A DNA stretch of 64,000 nt from Symbiodinium natans (lineage: Eukaryota; Sar; Dinophyceae; Suessiales; Symbiodiniaceae). How positions within the stretch are numbered: the stretch's first letter is position 1; each line of letters begins with the position of its first letter. Positions 56,853 to 64,000 of this stretch are shown here, piece after piece. Made by a program: the position numbers and the translations under genes. The notes under the pieces are model-generated. The model was not told the DNA's origin, searched no databases, and worked only from the letters and a program-made list of their open reading frames with translations. Location: the NCBI GenBank assembly GCA_905221605.1, contig CAJNDS010000735.1, forward strand, positions 754,001-818,000, in the 5' to 3' direction.

Positions 56853-57036
56853 GGGATGTTCCCCCTTGTACTAACAGTCCTGAATAGGTTTAGGGTTTAG
56901 GGTTTAGGGTTTAGGGTTTAGGGTTTAGGGTTTAGGGTTTAGGGTTTAGGGTTTAGGGTTTTTTGAGGGATTCTTGTACCCCCGACGAGAGTCCCCCATT
57001 GAGGACTGTCAGTGTAGGGGGGGGGAACATCCCAAA
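56853..57036. mobile_element. Family C element split by a telomeric array
   Basis: CGGGATGTTCCCCCTTGTACTAACAGTCC, then about ten TTTAGGG units (56887-56960), then GATTCTTGTACCCCCG ... GGACTGTCAGTG ... GGGAACATCCC. Confidence 0.8.
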
Positions 57037-57108
57037 CCCCTCAGCACTGAACCCTAAACCCTAAACCCTAAACCCTGAACCCTGAACCCTGAACCCCAAA
57101 CTAACAAG

Positions 57109-57191
57109 GTGGGAAAGATGCCTTCCGGTCTCAGTTTCACCTGCAGGCCACGGATGTGTGGCGTTTCGGGGGGAAGTTTGGTGCGGCCAAG
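57109..57191 (+). CDS. Candidate exon, aromatic/basic
   Basis: CTAACAAG | GT GGG AAA GAT ... GCC AAG | GTTGGG. Reads GKDAFRSQFHLQATDVWRFG then GKFGAAK. C-strand array before, TTTGGGG/TTTAGGG after. Confidence 0.6.
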
Positions 57192-57564
57192 GTTGGGGGT
57201 TTGGGGTTTGGAGTTTAGGGTTTGGGGTTTGGGGTTTGGGTGTTTAGGGTTTGGGGTTGTTAGGAGATTGCAAGACCGAATTCCTAAACCCGAAGCCCGA
57301 AGCCGGAAGCCCTAAGCCCCCCTAGCCGCCCCAGAAGGACAGGTTCTGTTTTGACTGAGGGTTTGCCACATAGCACTTGACCCACACACTTCCTAAACCC
57401 CAAGCCCCTCCCGAAAAGTCGATCGTGCAGTGAGACAACGACTCCTACACCCTAGCCGCTGATTCCTGATTCCCTTTGAGCCTCAGGATAAACCAACCCT
57501 AAACCCTAAACCTTAAACCCTAAACCCTAAACCCTTTGACACCCTCCGTCCATTATCCGTCCAG

Positions 57565-57605
57565 CTGCGGGTCGGGTTGAATACCGGACCACCAAACTTG
57601 TCAGG
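57565..57605 (+). CDS. Candidate short exon
   Basis: TATCCGTCCAG | CTG CGG GTC ... TCA GG | GTTTAG. Reads LRVGLNTGPPNLS, faintly like the (R)VGINTGP stretch of class III cyclases, too short to assign. Confidence 0.35.
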
Positions 57606-57744
57606 GTTTAGGATTTTAGGGTTTAGGGTTTAGGATTTAGGGTTTTAACCTGCAACGTCAAAACCCTACAAAACCGGTAGGCTGCAGCCCTTCAGTCTGG
57701 TAACCCCGTCTGGCCATAAGATAAGGTTAGGGTTTAGAGTTAAG

Positions 57745-57857
57745 GGTTGGCTGGGAGTGCTACACGCCGAAGTTGCAGGAAACCCGCGACAAGCATCAGG
57801 ACCGGCGAGTTTGCCTTGTCTGTGGAACCCGAGGGACTTTTGATTTGGGGAGGAACT
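57745..57857 (+). CDS. Candidate exon with a CxxC motif resembling IP3/ryanodine receptor C-termini
   Basis: GAGTTAAG | G GTT GGC TGG ... AAC T | GTTAGA. Contains LQETRDKHQDRRVCLVCG and TFD. In IP3 and ryanodine receptors the segment after the pore reads charged helix, then C-F-I-C-G, then FD. The downstream His pair of that zinc site would be in a later exon, which I did not find. Confidence 0.4.
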
Positions 57858-57928
57858 GTTAGAGTTGATTCAGTGCTTAGGGTTCGGGGCTTTGGCCGAT
57901 ATGTCCTTCAAGATTCAGTGGACCTTTG

Positions 57929-58439
57929 GGGGGGGGGGGGGGGTGGGGGGGGGGGTGGGGGGGAGGGAGGGGGTGGGGGGGCGGGGGTTGGTGGGGGCGG
58001 GGGGGTGGGGGGGGGGTTGGGGGGGGGGGTGGAGGGTGTGGGGGGGTGGGGGGGTGGGGGGGTGGGGGCAGGGGGTGGGGGGTGGCGGGGGTGGGGGGGT
58101 GGGGGTGGGGGGGTGGGGGGTGGGGGGGTGGGGGGGTGGGGGCGGTTGGGGGGGGGGGGGTGGGGGGGTGGGGGGGTGGGGGGGGGGGGTGGGGGGGGGG
58201 GGGGTGTGGGGGTGGGGTGGGGGGGTGGGGGGTGGGGGGGTGGGGGAGTGGGGGGGGTGGGGGGTGGGGGGGCGTGGTGGGGTGGGGGGGGGTGGGGGGG
58301 GGGGGGGGGTGGGGGGCGGGCGTGGGGGGGTGGTGGTGGGGGGGGTGGGGGGGGGGGGGGTGGGGGGGGGGGGGTGGGGGGGGGGGGGGTGTGGTGGGGG
58401 GGGGGGGTGGGGGGGGGGGGGGGGGGGGGTGGGGGGGAT

Positions 58440-58492
<53 letters not shown>

Positions 58493-58528
58493 GGGGGGGG
58501 GTGGGGGGGGGGGCGGGGGGGGGCGGGG
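57929..58528. repeat. 600-bp G-rich tract (GGGGT units)
   Basis: Almost only G with T every 4-10 bases and rare A/C. High G-quadruplex potential; poly-Gly and poly-Pro open frames on both strands are artefacts. Confidence 0.98.
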
Positions 58529-58605
58529 TGCTAAACCGCCAGACCCAACGCAATGTGCCAAAGCATGAGCTAGAGATGATCTAGATCAATAAGGTCCTGA
58601 AGGAT

Positions 58606-58724
58606 AGGGGATATGGCCCAGAGTACCTTCTTTGTTTTTTTGGGGGGGGGGGGGGGGTTTAGGTTCCATTATAAACCCCTTTAAGCAAAAAAGGGCACCC
58701 CTTTTTAAGCCTAGGTTACTGGGG
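58606..58724. mobile_element. Family E element with a G17 run
   Basis: GGCCCAGAGTACCTTCTTTG ... AAGCAAAAAAGGGCACCCC ... AAGCCTAGGTTACTGGGGCC. Confidence 0.7.
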
Positions 58725-58886
58725 CCTTGAAGTAGCTAAGCTAATGAAACCGCAGTAGCGAGCTGATTCCTCTGACACCACTTTCAAATTTAGGGGTTTA
58801 GAGTTTGGGCTTGAGGGTTTTTCAAGTTTAGGGTTGAGGGTTGAGGGTTTAGGGTTTAGGGTTTAGGGTAGCAGCTGATGGCCTAG

Positions 58887-58958
58887 GTGCCTGCTGTCAC
58901 TTCTGCCCATCCCTCACCACATGCAAAAGACAGCGAACAGATCAAACCGGACTGTCCC
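58887..58958 (+). CDS. Candidate exon
   Basis: ATGGCCTAG | GTG CCT GCT ... Reads VPAVTSAHPSPHAKDSEQIK then PDCP. It runs directly into a C-strand array with no clear donor. Confidence 0.4.
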
Positions 58959-59121
58959 CTAAACCCTAAACCCTAAACCCTATATGAGCAGTAGCCCACA
59001 AGCGAGACAAGCTTTTAGAGCTGCAGTCGACTCCTTCTTCTTGACAACGAAGAGATGTGGTCACTTCTCTAAAATACGGTCCCTTTTTGGGGGTCGCCAT
59101 GAAAAGGTTTTAGGGTTTAGG

Positions 59122-59132
59122 GTTTTTTTTTG
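59122..59132 (-). other. Poly(A)-telomere junction
   Basis: Plus strand TTTAGGG followed by T9 then GTCA, the stop codon complement. Three of the T residues could belong to a telomeric unit. Confidence 0.8.
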
Positions 59133-61961
59133 TCAGCGCCGTGCGCGCACTGTGCTTGCGCGCATTGGCGCCCTCTCTGAGGCAGCTAGGGTACGATTTA
59201 TGGCAGCGTAGGCTACGTGGGGTCCTAAGATGCCTCGCCCAGGGTCGTTGGTCCAGTGGCTTGGGAAGTGCCTGCGGGTTGTGGTCTCCAGAAAGTACGG
59301 GATCTGCATCCCCCTGCGTCTTCCCTTAATAATGATGCGGTCCCTATGTGCGGAGCTGAACATGACGTTATGTACGGGGTCACTGTAATCCGACAGGAAA
59401 GCCTCCTTGAGCGTTGAGAATTGGAATCCGCTAATGATTGCGCTAGGGAGTTGTGGTCTGAGGGCCTTCTCCCAAACCTCCTGATTGGATATTCTGGAGT
59501 AATAAGTGGCCTTTATGCCAAATATTCTTCTTAGGAAGCGGTGGTAGAACGCATCTACCCTCTTGAGTTGTGCGTCTTTAAGGGAGAGAGTTGCAAGGCC
59601 GTATGTTAGAATGGGGACAAATGTGGTCTGAAAGATGTATAGTTTTCGGCGTTGGGAAAGGCGAGAATTCCAAATCAGTCGCAGTTTCTTATATGCGGTC
59701 TCTGCTAGGGACGCTCTATGGTAGAATGCGGCTTCAAAGGGGCGTTCCCAAGATATCATACTACCAAGGTAGCGGGTTTGCGTTGTGGTCGGAACTTTGC
59801 TTCCATCCAGGAAGCGGATGGTGGGTGGGGTCTTTTTTGGGTGGGTCAGGATTTCAGTTTTTTCTTGATTTAGGCGCATGCCGTATAGGTCGGCTTCCTG
59901 CTCTACTGTAGTGAGAAAGGACTGCAACTGCGTTGTGGTCAAGGCCATGAGAAGTGTATCATCAGCATATTCCAGGTCGTAGGTGGGGTGGGACACAGAC
60001 CAGGTGTTAGTAGGGGTGCCTGTTTGGAGGAGGCGGTCATCTACGTCTTCCATTAGGACTGTTAGTACCATTACAAACAGGTACGGGCTAAGAGGGCAAC
60101 CTTGCCTAATTCCTGCTTTAACTTCCCCCGATGCGGTGTGGTCACGTTGTCCTGTGGTATAGAATCTAGGCGAGCTGTAGAGACCCTGTATGACTGCTAG
60201 GGCTCGTGCTGAGAGGCCGAAGCGTCCTAGTGCATGCAGCATCGCGTTGTGGTCAATTGAATCGAATGCCTGTTTCCAATCCAAAAACAAGAAGTGTAAA
60301 TGGTTATTCGTCATTTCTGACCATTCCATCGCTCTTCGGAGAATAAAGAGGGGTTGCGAGGTGCTCTTTTTAGTGCGAAATCCGTACTGTGTGGCACGTA
60401 AGTTTTGTTCATGCTGTGCCGACAATCTAGATTGAAGCATGGCTGCGAAGAGCTTGTATAAGGAGTTGAGTAGGGAGATGGGCCTGTAATTGGAGGGGTC
60501 CGTGTCCAATCCCTTACCCTTGTAGATGGAAACAACTACGGCGTCGAGCCAGTTTTGGGGTACGATTCCAGTCTCCCAAACTTGATTATAGTGATCTAAA
60601 AGAATGTTTTCCGCGTTGTGGTCAAGGAGCTTGAGGAGGTCCGGTGTAACTTGATCCGGTCCTGGGGCTCGTCCTTTTCTAAGTTTTGTTAGAGCTGCTT
60701 GCAGTTCCTCGAGACTGAAGTTGTTATCGTCCTGTGTCTGAGGGTGGATGGGGTTTTGTCGAAGTTCTTGGTTGGGGAGGCGGCGTGTTCGTATTCCCCA
60801 TTGTTCTTGCTCAAGGTGGTCTCTGAATGCCAAATGGGTGCGACTCCAGGGGACGGCTTTGCCCCCAACTACTAAGTGATTTCTTTTTCCTTGAAAGCCT
60901 CTCTTCTGGCTGCGAACCGTCTTCCATAGTCCGTTCCTTTCACCACTGGGGTCGGAGAGTAACTGTGAATGCGTCCAGTTTACTCGGTCCTTTTTTGCGG
61001 ACTTTTTGGCTTGGTTGCGTATTTTTCGCGCGTCCGGATCGCAATTGGCTTCGGCCGCGCGTGCCTTGGCGAGCTTTTCCAATGTCTGCGCTGAAATCCA
61101 GGGACGGCGGGGTCTAACTTCGGCTTTGGGGAAGGTCTTTTCGTAGGCTGTTTTAAGGCAATCGGCAATGTGTTCATCACTACATGGCGTTGTGGTCAGA
61201 GGGGGGGTCGTGTCAGGCGGAATGTTGCAGGTTGTACCTACCCTGGCGTGTTGCGTCCTCCCTAGCTTCGCTAGCCTATCTGCTCGCTCGTTACCCTCTT
61301 GTCCGGCATGTGCCTTAACCCATTGTAGTGAAGCCTTTTTAAATAGTCTGAGCAGGCGTGAAGCAAGATTGATGAGCGTCTTATGTGCCTTGGCTCTCCA
61401 CCGGCCTGTGATTACATTTATAGCCCACTTGCTATCCGAGTGAATGGCGATGTGATCTAAGCCCTGTTGATGGGCATAAAGAAGAGCCTCTATGATGGCC
61501 GTAACTTCTCCGGTATTATTTGGGCCTACCTGTGCACCCCTGAAGGCGGTGTGGTCAGATTGTGTGATAACTGGTCCATGCGCGTCGTGCCAAGTGGAGC
61601 CTTCCTTTAAACACCAGCCCCATCCAGCCGGGGTGTTGGCCGTGCATTTCCCTCGAGTGCCTGAACCATCTGTGTAGAAATGCGATGTGGTCAGGGGTTC
61701 TTCTGAGGGGGAGGTAGGACTGTGGGTCGTGGGGTCTCCTTTTATGGCAGCTAGAAAGGCACTGTTGAAGTGGTCTCTTTGAGAGGACGAAACTTTGGGT
61801 GTAAACATTGGGAAGCTGCCTTTGGAATCGTACCCTAGAAGAAAGTCTTTCTCCGCCCGTCTGTGCTTGGCGGAGTGGTCGGGTGAGGTACAAGCCCTGG
61901 AGATAATTTCAAATGTGCTGCATCCTGCACCAACTTGATAAAACACTCCCTCTGCACCCAC
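59133..61961 (-). CDS. LINE ORF2: RNase H and reverse transcriptase
   Basis: 942 residues from a GTG at 61961; the frame opens after a TGA near 62010 and has no upstream ATG, the first ATG being about residue 52 (SFPMFTP). RNase H comes first: YTDGSG (about residue 96), TGEVTAIIEAL (about 152), HSDSKWA (about 174) and GNERADRLAKLG (about 224) supply the D-E-D-D residues. Reverse transcriptase follows: GRAPGPDQVTPDLLK, NYRPISLLNSLYK, FLDWKQAFDSIDH (first Asp), GIRQGCPLSPYLF, EYADDTLLM (about residue 663) and a thumb ending FYHRFLRRIFGI. In most LINEs with RNase H the domain follows the polymerase; here it precedes it. No endonuclease domain is present in the frame. Start mechanism is unclear (re-initiation or frame change after ORF1). 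Confidence 0.88.
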   Translation of the reverse strand: MGAEGVFYQVGAGCSTFEIISRACTSPDHSAKHRRAEKDFLLGYDSKGSFPMFTPKVSSSQRDHFNSAFLAAIKGDPTTHSPTSPSEEPLTTSHFYTDGSGTRGKCTANTPAGWGWCLKEGSTWHDAHGPVITQSDHTAFRGAQVGPNNTGEVTAIIEALLYAHQQGLDHIAIHSDSKWAINVITGRWRAKAHKTLINLASRLLRLFKKASLQWVKAHAGQEGNERADRLAKLGRTQHARVGTTCNIPPDTTPPLTTTPCSDEHIADCLKTAYEKTFPKAEVRPRRPWISAQTLEKLAKARAAEANCDPDARKIRNQAKKSAKKDRVNWTHSQLLSDPSGERNGLWKTVRSQKRGFQGKRNHLVVGGKAVPWSRTHLAFRDHLEQEQWGIRTRRLPNQELRQNPIHPQTQDDNNFSLEELQAALTKLRKGRAPGPDQVTPDLLKLLDHNAENILLDHYNQVWETGIVPQNWLDAVVVSIYKGKGLDTDPSNYRPISLLNSLYKLFAAMLQSRLSAQHEQNLRATQYGFRTKKSTSQPLFILRRAMEWSEMTNNHLHFLFLDWKQAFDSIDHNAMLHALGRFGLSARALAVIQGLYSSPRFYTTGQRDHTASGEVKAGIRQGCPLSPYLFVMVLTVLMEDVDDRLLQTGTPTNTWSVSHPTYDLEYADDTLLMALTTTQLQSFLTTVEQEADLYGMRLNQEKTEILTHPKKTPPTIRFLDGSKVPTTTQTRYLGSMISWERPFEAAFYHRASLAETAYKKLRLIWNSRLSQRRKLYIFQTTFVPILTYGLATLSLKDAQLKRVDAFYHRFLRRIFGIKATYYSRISNQEVWEKALRPQLPSAIISGFQFSTLKEAFLSDYSDPVHNVMFSSAHRDRIIIKGRRRGMQIPYFLETTTRRHFPSHWTNDPGRGILGPHVAYAAINRTLAASERAPMRASTVRARR

Positions 61962-63598
61962 CAGGTGGCGGTGTGGTCCAAGGGGCTTTGTGAGAACCGA
62001 TAAGCCAAACCCTCAGTCCTCCTCCATGCTCTCGACCTCCTTGTTGGGAACTCTCGGTGGGCCTCTGTAGGTCCCTGCCTCATAGGAGCCAACCTTGTCG
62101 GCAGCATTCTTGAATTTGTCGCAAAGTTCATCCCAACAGAATGCGACCTACTCCTTGACCTGGATCTGGAGCTCGAACGGATACGGGCTGTAGGAATCGT
62201 TGTGGATGACGAGGTGTGACCAATGTTTGCGACCTTTCCCGACCATCATTCCCTTTCCAGACTGGAGGGACTGCTTCTTGGCCTCGATGAACGCGTTGTG
62301 GTCAATGAGGTCGAGCTCATGGTGCGACCCCCAGATCACCTTGTTCCATTGTTCGGTCCACAAAGACTCCTCTTTGGACTGCGCGTCGAGGGGCTTGCTG
62401 TTCATGATGCTGAGGAGGTCGTGGGTCACCTCCAGGACCGCGACAAACTCGCCCTTCTCCTGCCCGTAGTGGAGTCGAGCCCAAGCCTGCGCATCCTCAT
62501 GGAACTCGGCGTCCGGCTGTGGACTCATCAGGGTGAGAGTCTTCCAGAGCACCGTGATGCGCGACTTGGCATTGTGGTCTGGGTGTGAGTTGATCACACT
62601 CAGCACAACTCTGAGTGGCGCCTCCAACTTTCTCTGCCACTGAGGGGAGCATGGCGCAACTTTGATGTGCTTGTTGTGAATCGGGGTCGACTCGTTCTTG
62701 TAGCACGGGATGCCGGCCGCACCCCCGTACTTTTCCATGAACGCCTGCCTCATGTCCCAGCTCTTGAAGGAGAGCATGGACATCGGGGCATAAAACCCTT
62801 GCTGGCGCGGTATGGTCGTGGGCTCGCACTGCAGGACGTTGAGGAAGCGCTTGATCTCCGCCGCGTTGTGGTCATTGATGAGGCCACGGCTTTCGAGGAA
62901 GGTGCGGATCTTGGGGACCTGGGAGAGCATCCATGAGATCATGTACTCCCGGTCTGGCGGAGCCAGTGCTTCCGGCCAGCCGGTTGTCAACACCTGCAGT
63001 CCGCACTGGTGGCGTTGTGATTGGCGGTTGTCCGCCGCTAGCCACTGCAACTCCTTGCGGGTCTGGAACACGTTGTCGTCCACTCGCTTGAGAGCACCCT
63101 CCAACTGGAAGATAAGGGTCTGAACCTCCGGTCTAATCACCGCCGCATGGTACGCCCTGACAATGTCCACCACTTGGCGCGTTGTGGTCACTTTGCTGTC
63201 GCGCCATTGGGTAACCGCTGCGGGGTCGTTGACATTGACCCCCATCTCGCCAGCTGTGAGTTGTGTGGCAACCTCCGGCTGGAGGTAGAAAGGTTGCAGC
63301 AATGAGCTCGTGCTGGAACTGGCCGCCGCGGTTGCATCCCCGGGGTTGCTGGAAGCTGCTCCTTCGCCACCGCCCTGCGGTGTGGTCAAGGCGGATGACA
63401 TCGGTGTCGGGGCACTTCGCTTGAGAGAGCGACCCTGCTCAAACCACTGCTCCTGGGAGGCTGCATAGGGTGAATTGCTGACCTCCTGGCGCTGCTTTTC
63501 GAAAGACATCACTCCACGTGCGAGATACTGCTGCTCAGGATTCATGGCTTCCTGTGAAACTACTGCCGCCTCCTTTTAAAGGGGAAGACGGTGTGGTC
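59280..63598 (-). repeat. Dispersed motif TGTGGTC / GACCACA, 18 exact copies across the LINE
   Basis: Plus-strand starts of TGTGGTC: 59280, 59452, 59622, 59784, 59934, 60137, 60248, 60617, 61191, 61550, 61686, 61982, 62297, 62573, 62867, 63183, 63381, 63592. The extended form GCGTTGTGGTCA is exact at 59930, 60244, 60613, 61187, 62293, 62863 and 63179; GCGGTGTGGTCA at 60133, 61546 and 63377. One-base variants at 60815, 61769, 61874, 62811 and a two-base variant at 63016. Coding consequences differ by frame (DHNA, DHTA, TTT, PQ), and two copies lie outside the ORFs. Confidence 0.85.
62148..63545 (-). CDS. LINE ORF1
   Basis: 465 residues from ATG at 63545. Ser/Ala-rich N-terminus, then helical region (TLIFQLEGALKRVDDNVFQT; AAEIKRFLNVLQ), and a mixed C-terminal domain (QAWARLHYGQEKGEFVAVLE; HWSHLVIHNDSYSPYPFEL). 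No zinc knuckle or RRM recognised. By position it should be the nucleic-acid-binding chaperone that coats the element RNA; that role is inference. Confidence 0.75.
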   Translation of the reverse strand: MNPEQQYLARGVMSFEKQRQEVSNSPYAASQEQWFEQGRSLKRSAPTPMSSALTTPQGGGEGAASSNPGDATAAASSSTSSLLQPFYLQPEVATQLTAGEMGVNVNDPAAVTQWRDSKVTTTRQVVDIVRAYHAAVIRPEVQTLIFQLEGALKRVDDNVFQTRKELQWLAADNRQSQRHQCGLQVLTTGWPEALAPPDREYMISWMLSQVPKIRTFLESRGLINDHNAAEIKRFLNVLQCEPTTIPRQQGFYAPMSMLSFKSWDMRQAFMEKYGGAAGIPCYKNESTPIHNKHIKVAPCSPQWQRKLEAPLRVVLSVINSHPDHNAKSRITVLWKTLTLMSPQPDAEFHEDAQAWARLHYGQEKGEFVAVLEVTHDLLSIMNSKPLDAQSKEESLWTEQWNKVIWGSHHELDLIDHNAFIEAKKQSLQSGKGMMVGKGRKHWSHLVIHNDSYSPYPFELQIQVKE

Positions 63599-63663
63599 GA
63601 TATGACCTGAAAAACTGACTCGCAAAACACTAAGGGCACGTGCAAGCTTGCAGCCGAAGCGCC
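63546..63663 (-). other. LINE 5' leader
   Basis: Contains one copy of the GACCACA motif (63592-63598). Exact 5' end not determined. Confidence 0.5.
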
Positions 63664-63689
63664 TGGGTTTAGGGTTTAGGGTTCATTAA

Positions 63690-63736
63690 AGGCGTCCCCC
63701 CAATGTTTGGGGTACCCAAAAAGGGACCATAATTTA
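63690..63736. mobile_element. Fragment of family L
   Basis: GTTTGGGGTACCCAAAAAGGGACCATAATTT, as at 27098-27184. Confidence 0.45.
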
Positions 63737-63741
63737 GAGAG

Positions 63742-63817
63742 CTGACCATCTTATGTGTGTGTGGACCTTCCTCAAAATGAGAGGCAGACAAGGAGCTCAA
63801 CGAGCTCTGAAGCTTCG
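63742..63817 (+). CDS. Candidate exon
   Basis: TTTAGAGAG | CT GAC CAT CTT ... CTT CG | GTTTAG. Reads DHLMCVWTFLKMRGRQGAQR then ALKL. Preceded by the family L fragment, followed by a G-strand array. Confidence 0.5.
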
Positions 63818-63893
63818 GTTTAGGGTTTAGGGTTTAGGGTTTAGGGTTTAGGGTCTAGGGTCTAGGGTCTAGGGTCTAGGGTCTAGGGTTTAG
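63818..63893. repeat. G-strand array with five TCTAGGG units in a row
   Basis: Five TTTAGGG, then TCTAGGG five times, then TTTAGAG. The variant is homogenised. Confidence 0.96.
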
Positions 63894-63923
63894 AGAAAAA
63901 ATTGACAGAATATCGAATTCAAG

Positions 63924-63980
63924 ACTGCCGATTGGCCAGACCCTGTAACTCCTTTGAAGCTGCTCTTCTCCCTGCTTTAG
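63924..63980 (+). CDS. Candidate exon at the window edge
   Basis: GAATTCAAG | ACT GCC GAT TGG ... Reads TADWPDPVTPLKLLFSLL, stop TAG at 63978 unless spliced before it. Confidence 0.35.
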   Translation, partial: TADWPDPVTPLKLLFSLL

Positions 63981-64000
63981 GCTCGACAAGCCCAAGCCCG

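Larger units (their letters stand above)
59122..63663 (-). mobile_element. Non-LTR retrotransposon lying between telomeric repeats
   Basis: Minus strand: telomeric CCCTAAACCC, short 5' leader, ORF1 (63545-62148), 186-bp spacer, ORF2 with RNase H then reverse transcriptase (61961-59133), TGA, CA, nine A, then CCCTAAACCCTAAA. The 3' untranslated region is two bases long. The 5' border is placed where TTTAGGG begins on the plus strand (63663) and could be some tens of bp inside. No apurinic or restriction-like endonuclease domain is visible. The orientation relative to telomere repeats is that of the silkworm TRAS elements. Confidence 0.85.

Noticed and set aside
57565-57605. Class III nucleotide cyclase motif (RVGLNTGPP)
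   Set aside because: Nine residues in a short exon with no other cyclase motif nearby; insufficient.
57747-58568. Poly-Gly and poly-Pro frames of over 200 codons
   Set aside because: Produced by the G-rich tract; all frames are open there.

Overview
The window looks like nuclear DNA of a dinoflagellate, most likely a Symbiodiniaceae-type genome. Evidence: arrays of the plant/alga-type telomere heptamer TTTAGGG/CCCTAAA throughout; many very short plus-strand exons, some with non-canonical GC or GA 5' splice sites as well as GT; retroelement proteins with CCCH zinc fingers; and a broken nuclear copy of mitochondrial cox1 of alveolate type. There is no bacterial-style gene packing. This is not a simple chromosome end, because the telomeric arrays occur in both orientations from base 60 to base 63,890.

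Layout. (1) 0-29 kb: about thirty short plus-strand exon candidates (28-120 nt, AG before, GT/GC/GA after) embedded in telomere-like arrays and small terminal-inverted-repeat elements. One longer patch at 4.37-4.65 kb looks like an IS1595/ISXO2-type transposase relic. (2) 29.5-37.1 kb: a recognisable multi-exon membrane-protein gene of the DUF1275 (YoaK) type, with a predicted soluble helical tail and a possible stop at 37,094. (3) 36.2-36.8 kb: a long CA/CAGA/TA microsatellite. (4) 38.4-58.9 kb: more plus-strand exons, interrupted by a complete 8.8-kb LTR retroelement (40,951-49,787, minus strand) and a cox1 NUMT (about 55.2-55.76 kb). One exon near 57.8 kb resembles the cysteine motif of IP3/ryanodine receptors, followed by 600 bp of almost pure G. 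(5) 59.1-63.66 kb: a non-LTR retrotransposon (minus strand) sitting between telomeric repeats, its poly(A) joined directly to CCCTAAA. (6) 63.7-64 kb: two more exons and a telomere-variant array.

How it fits together. The long repeats are mostly intronic. By eye, exon islands are preceded by C-strand arrays (CCCTAAA) and followed by G-strand arrays (TTTAGGG); I counted no exon with the reverse arrangement. Small inverted-repeat elements often end exactly at an exon and seem to supply its splice site. Both retroelements landed in telomeric heptamers: the LTR element with a 5-bp duplication (TAGGG), the LINE with a junction expected from priming on a telomeric G-strand end.

Two signals seem new to me. 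First, the LINE carries a short nucleotide motif (TGTGGTC, usually inside GCGTTGTGGTCA) 18 times in 4.3 kb, in all three reading frames and outside the ORFs, so it is a DNA/RNA-level signal rather than a peptide one. Second, the LTR element encodes no visible polymerase but a very large RNA-binding-type protein combining WW, S1-like, MLLE (PABC) and six CCCH domains, read through two +1 frame changes at homopolymers. Exon boundaries and reading frames are my manual reading; no alignment or database search was run.
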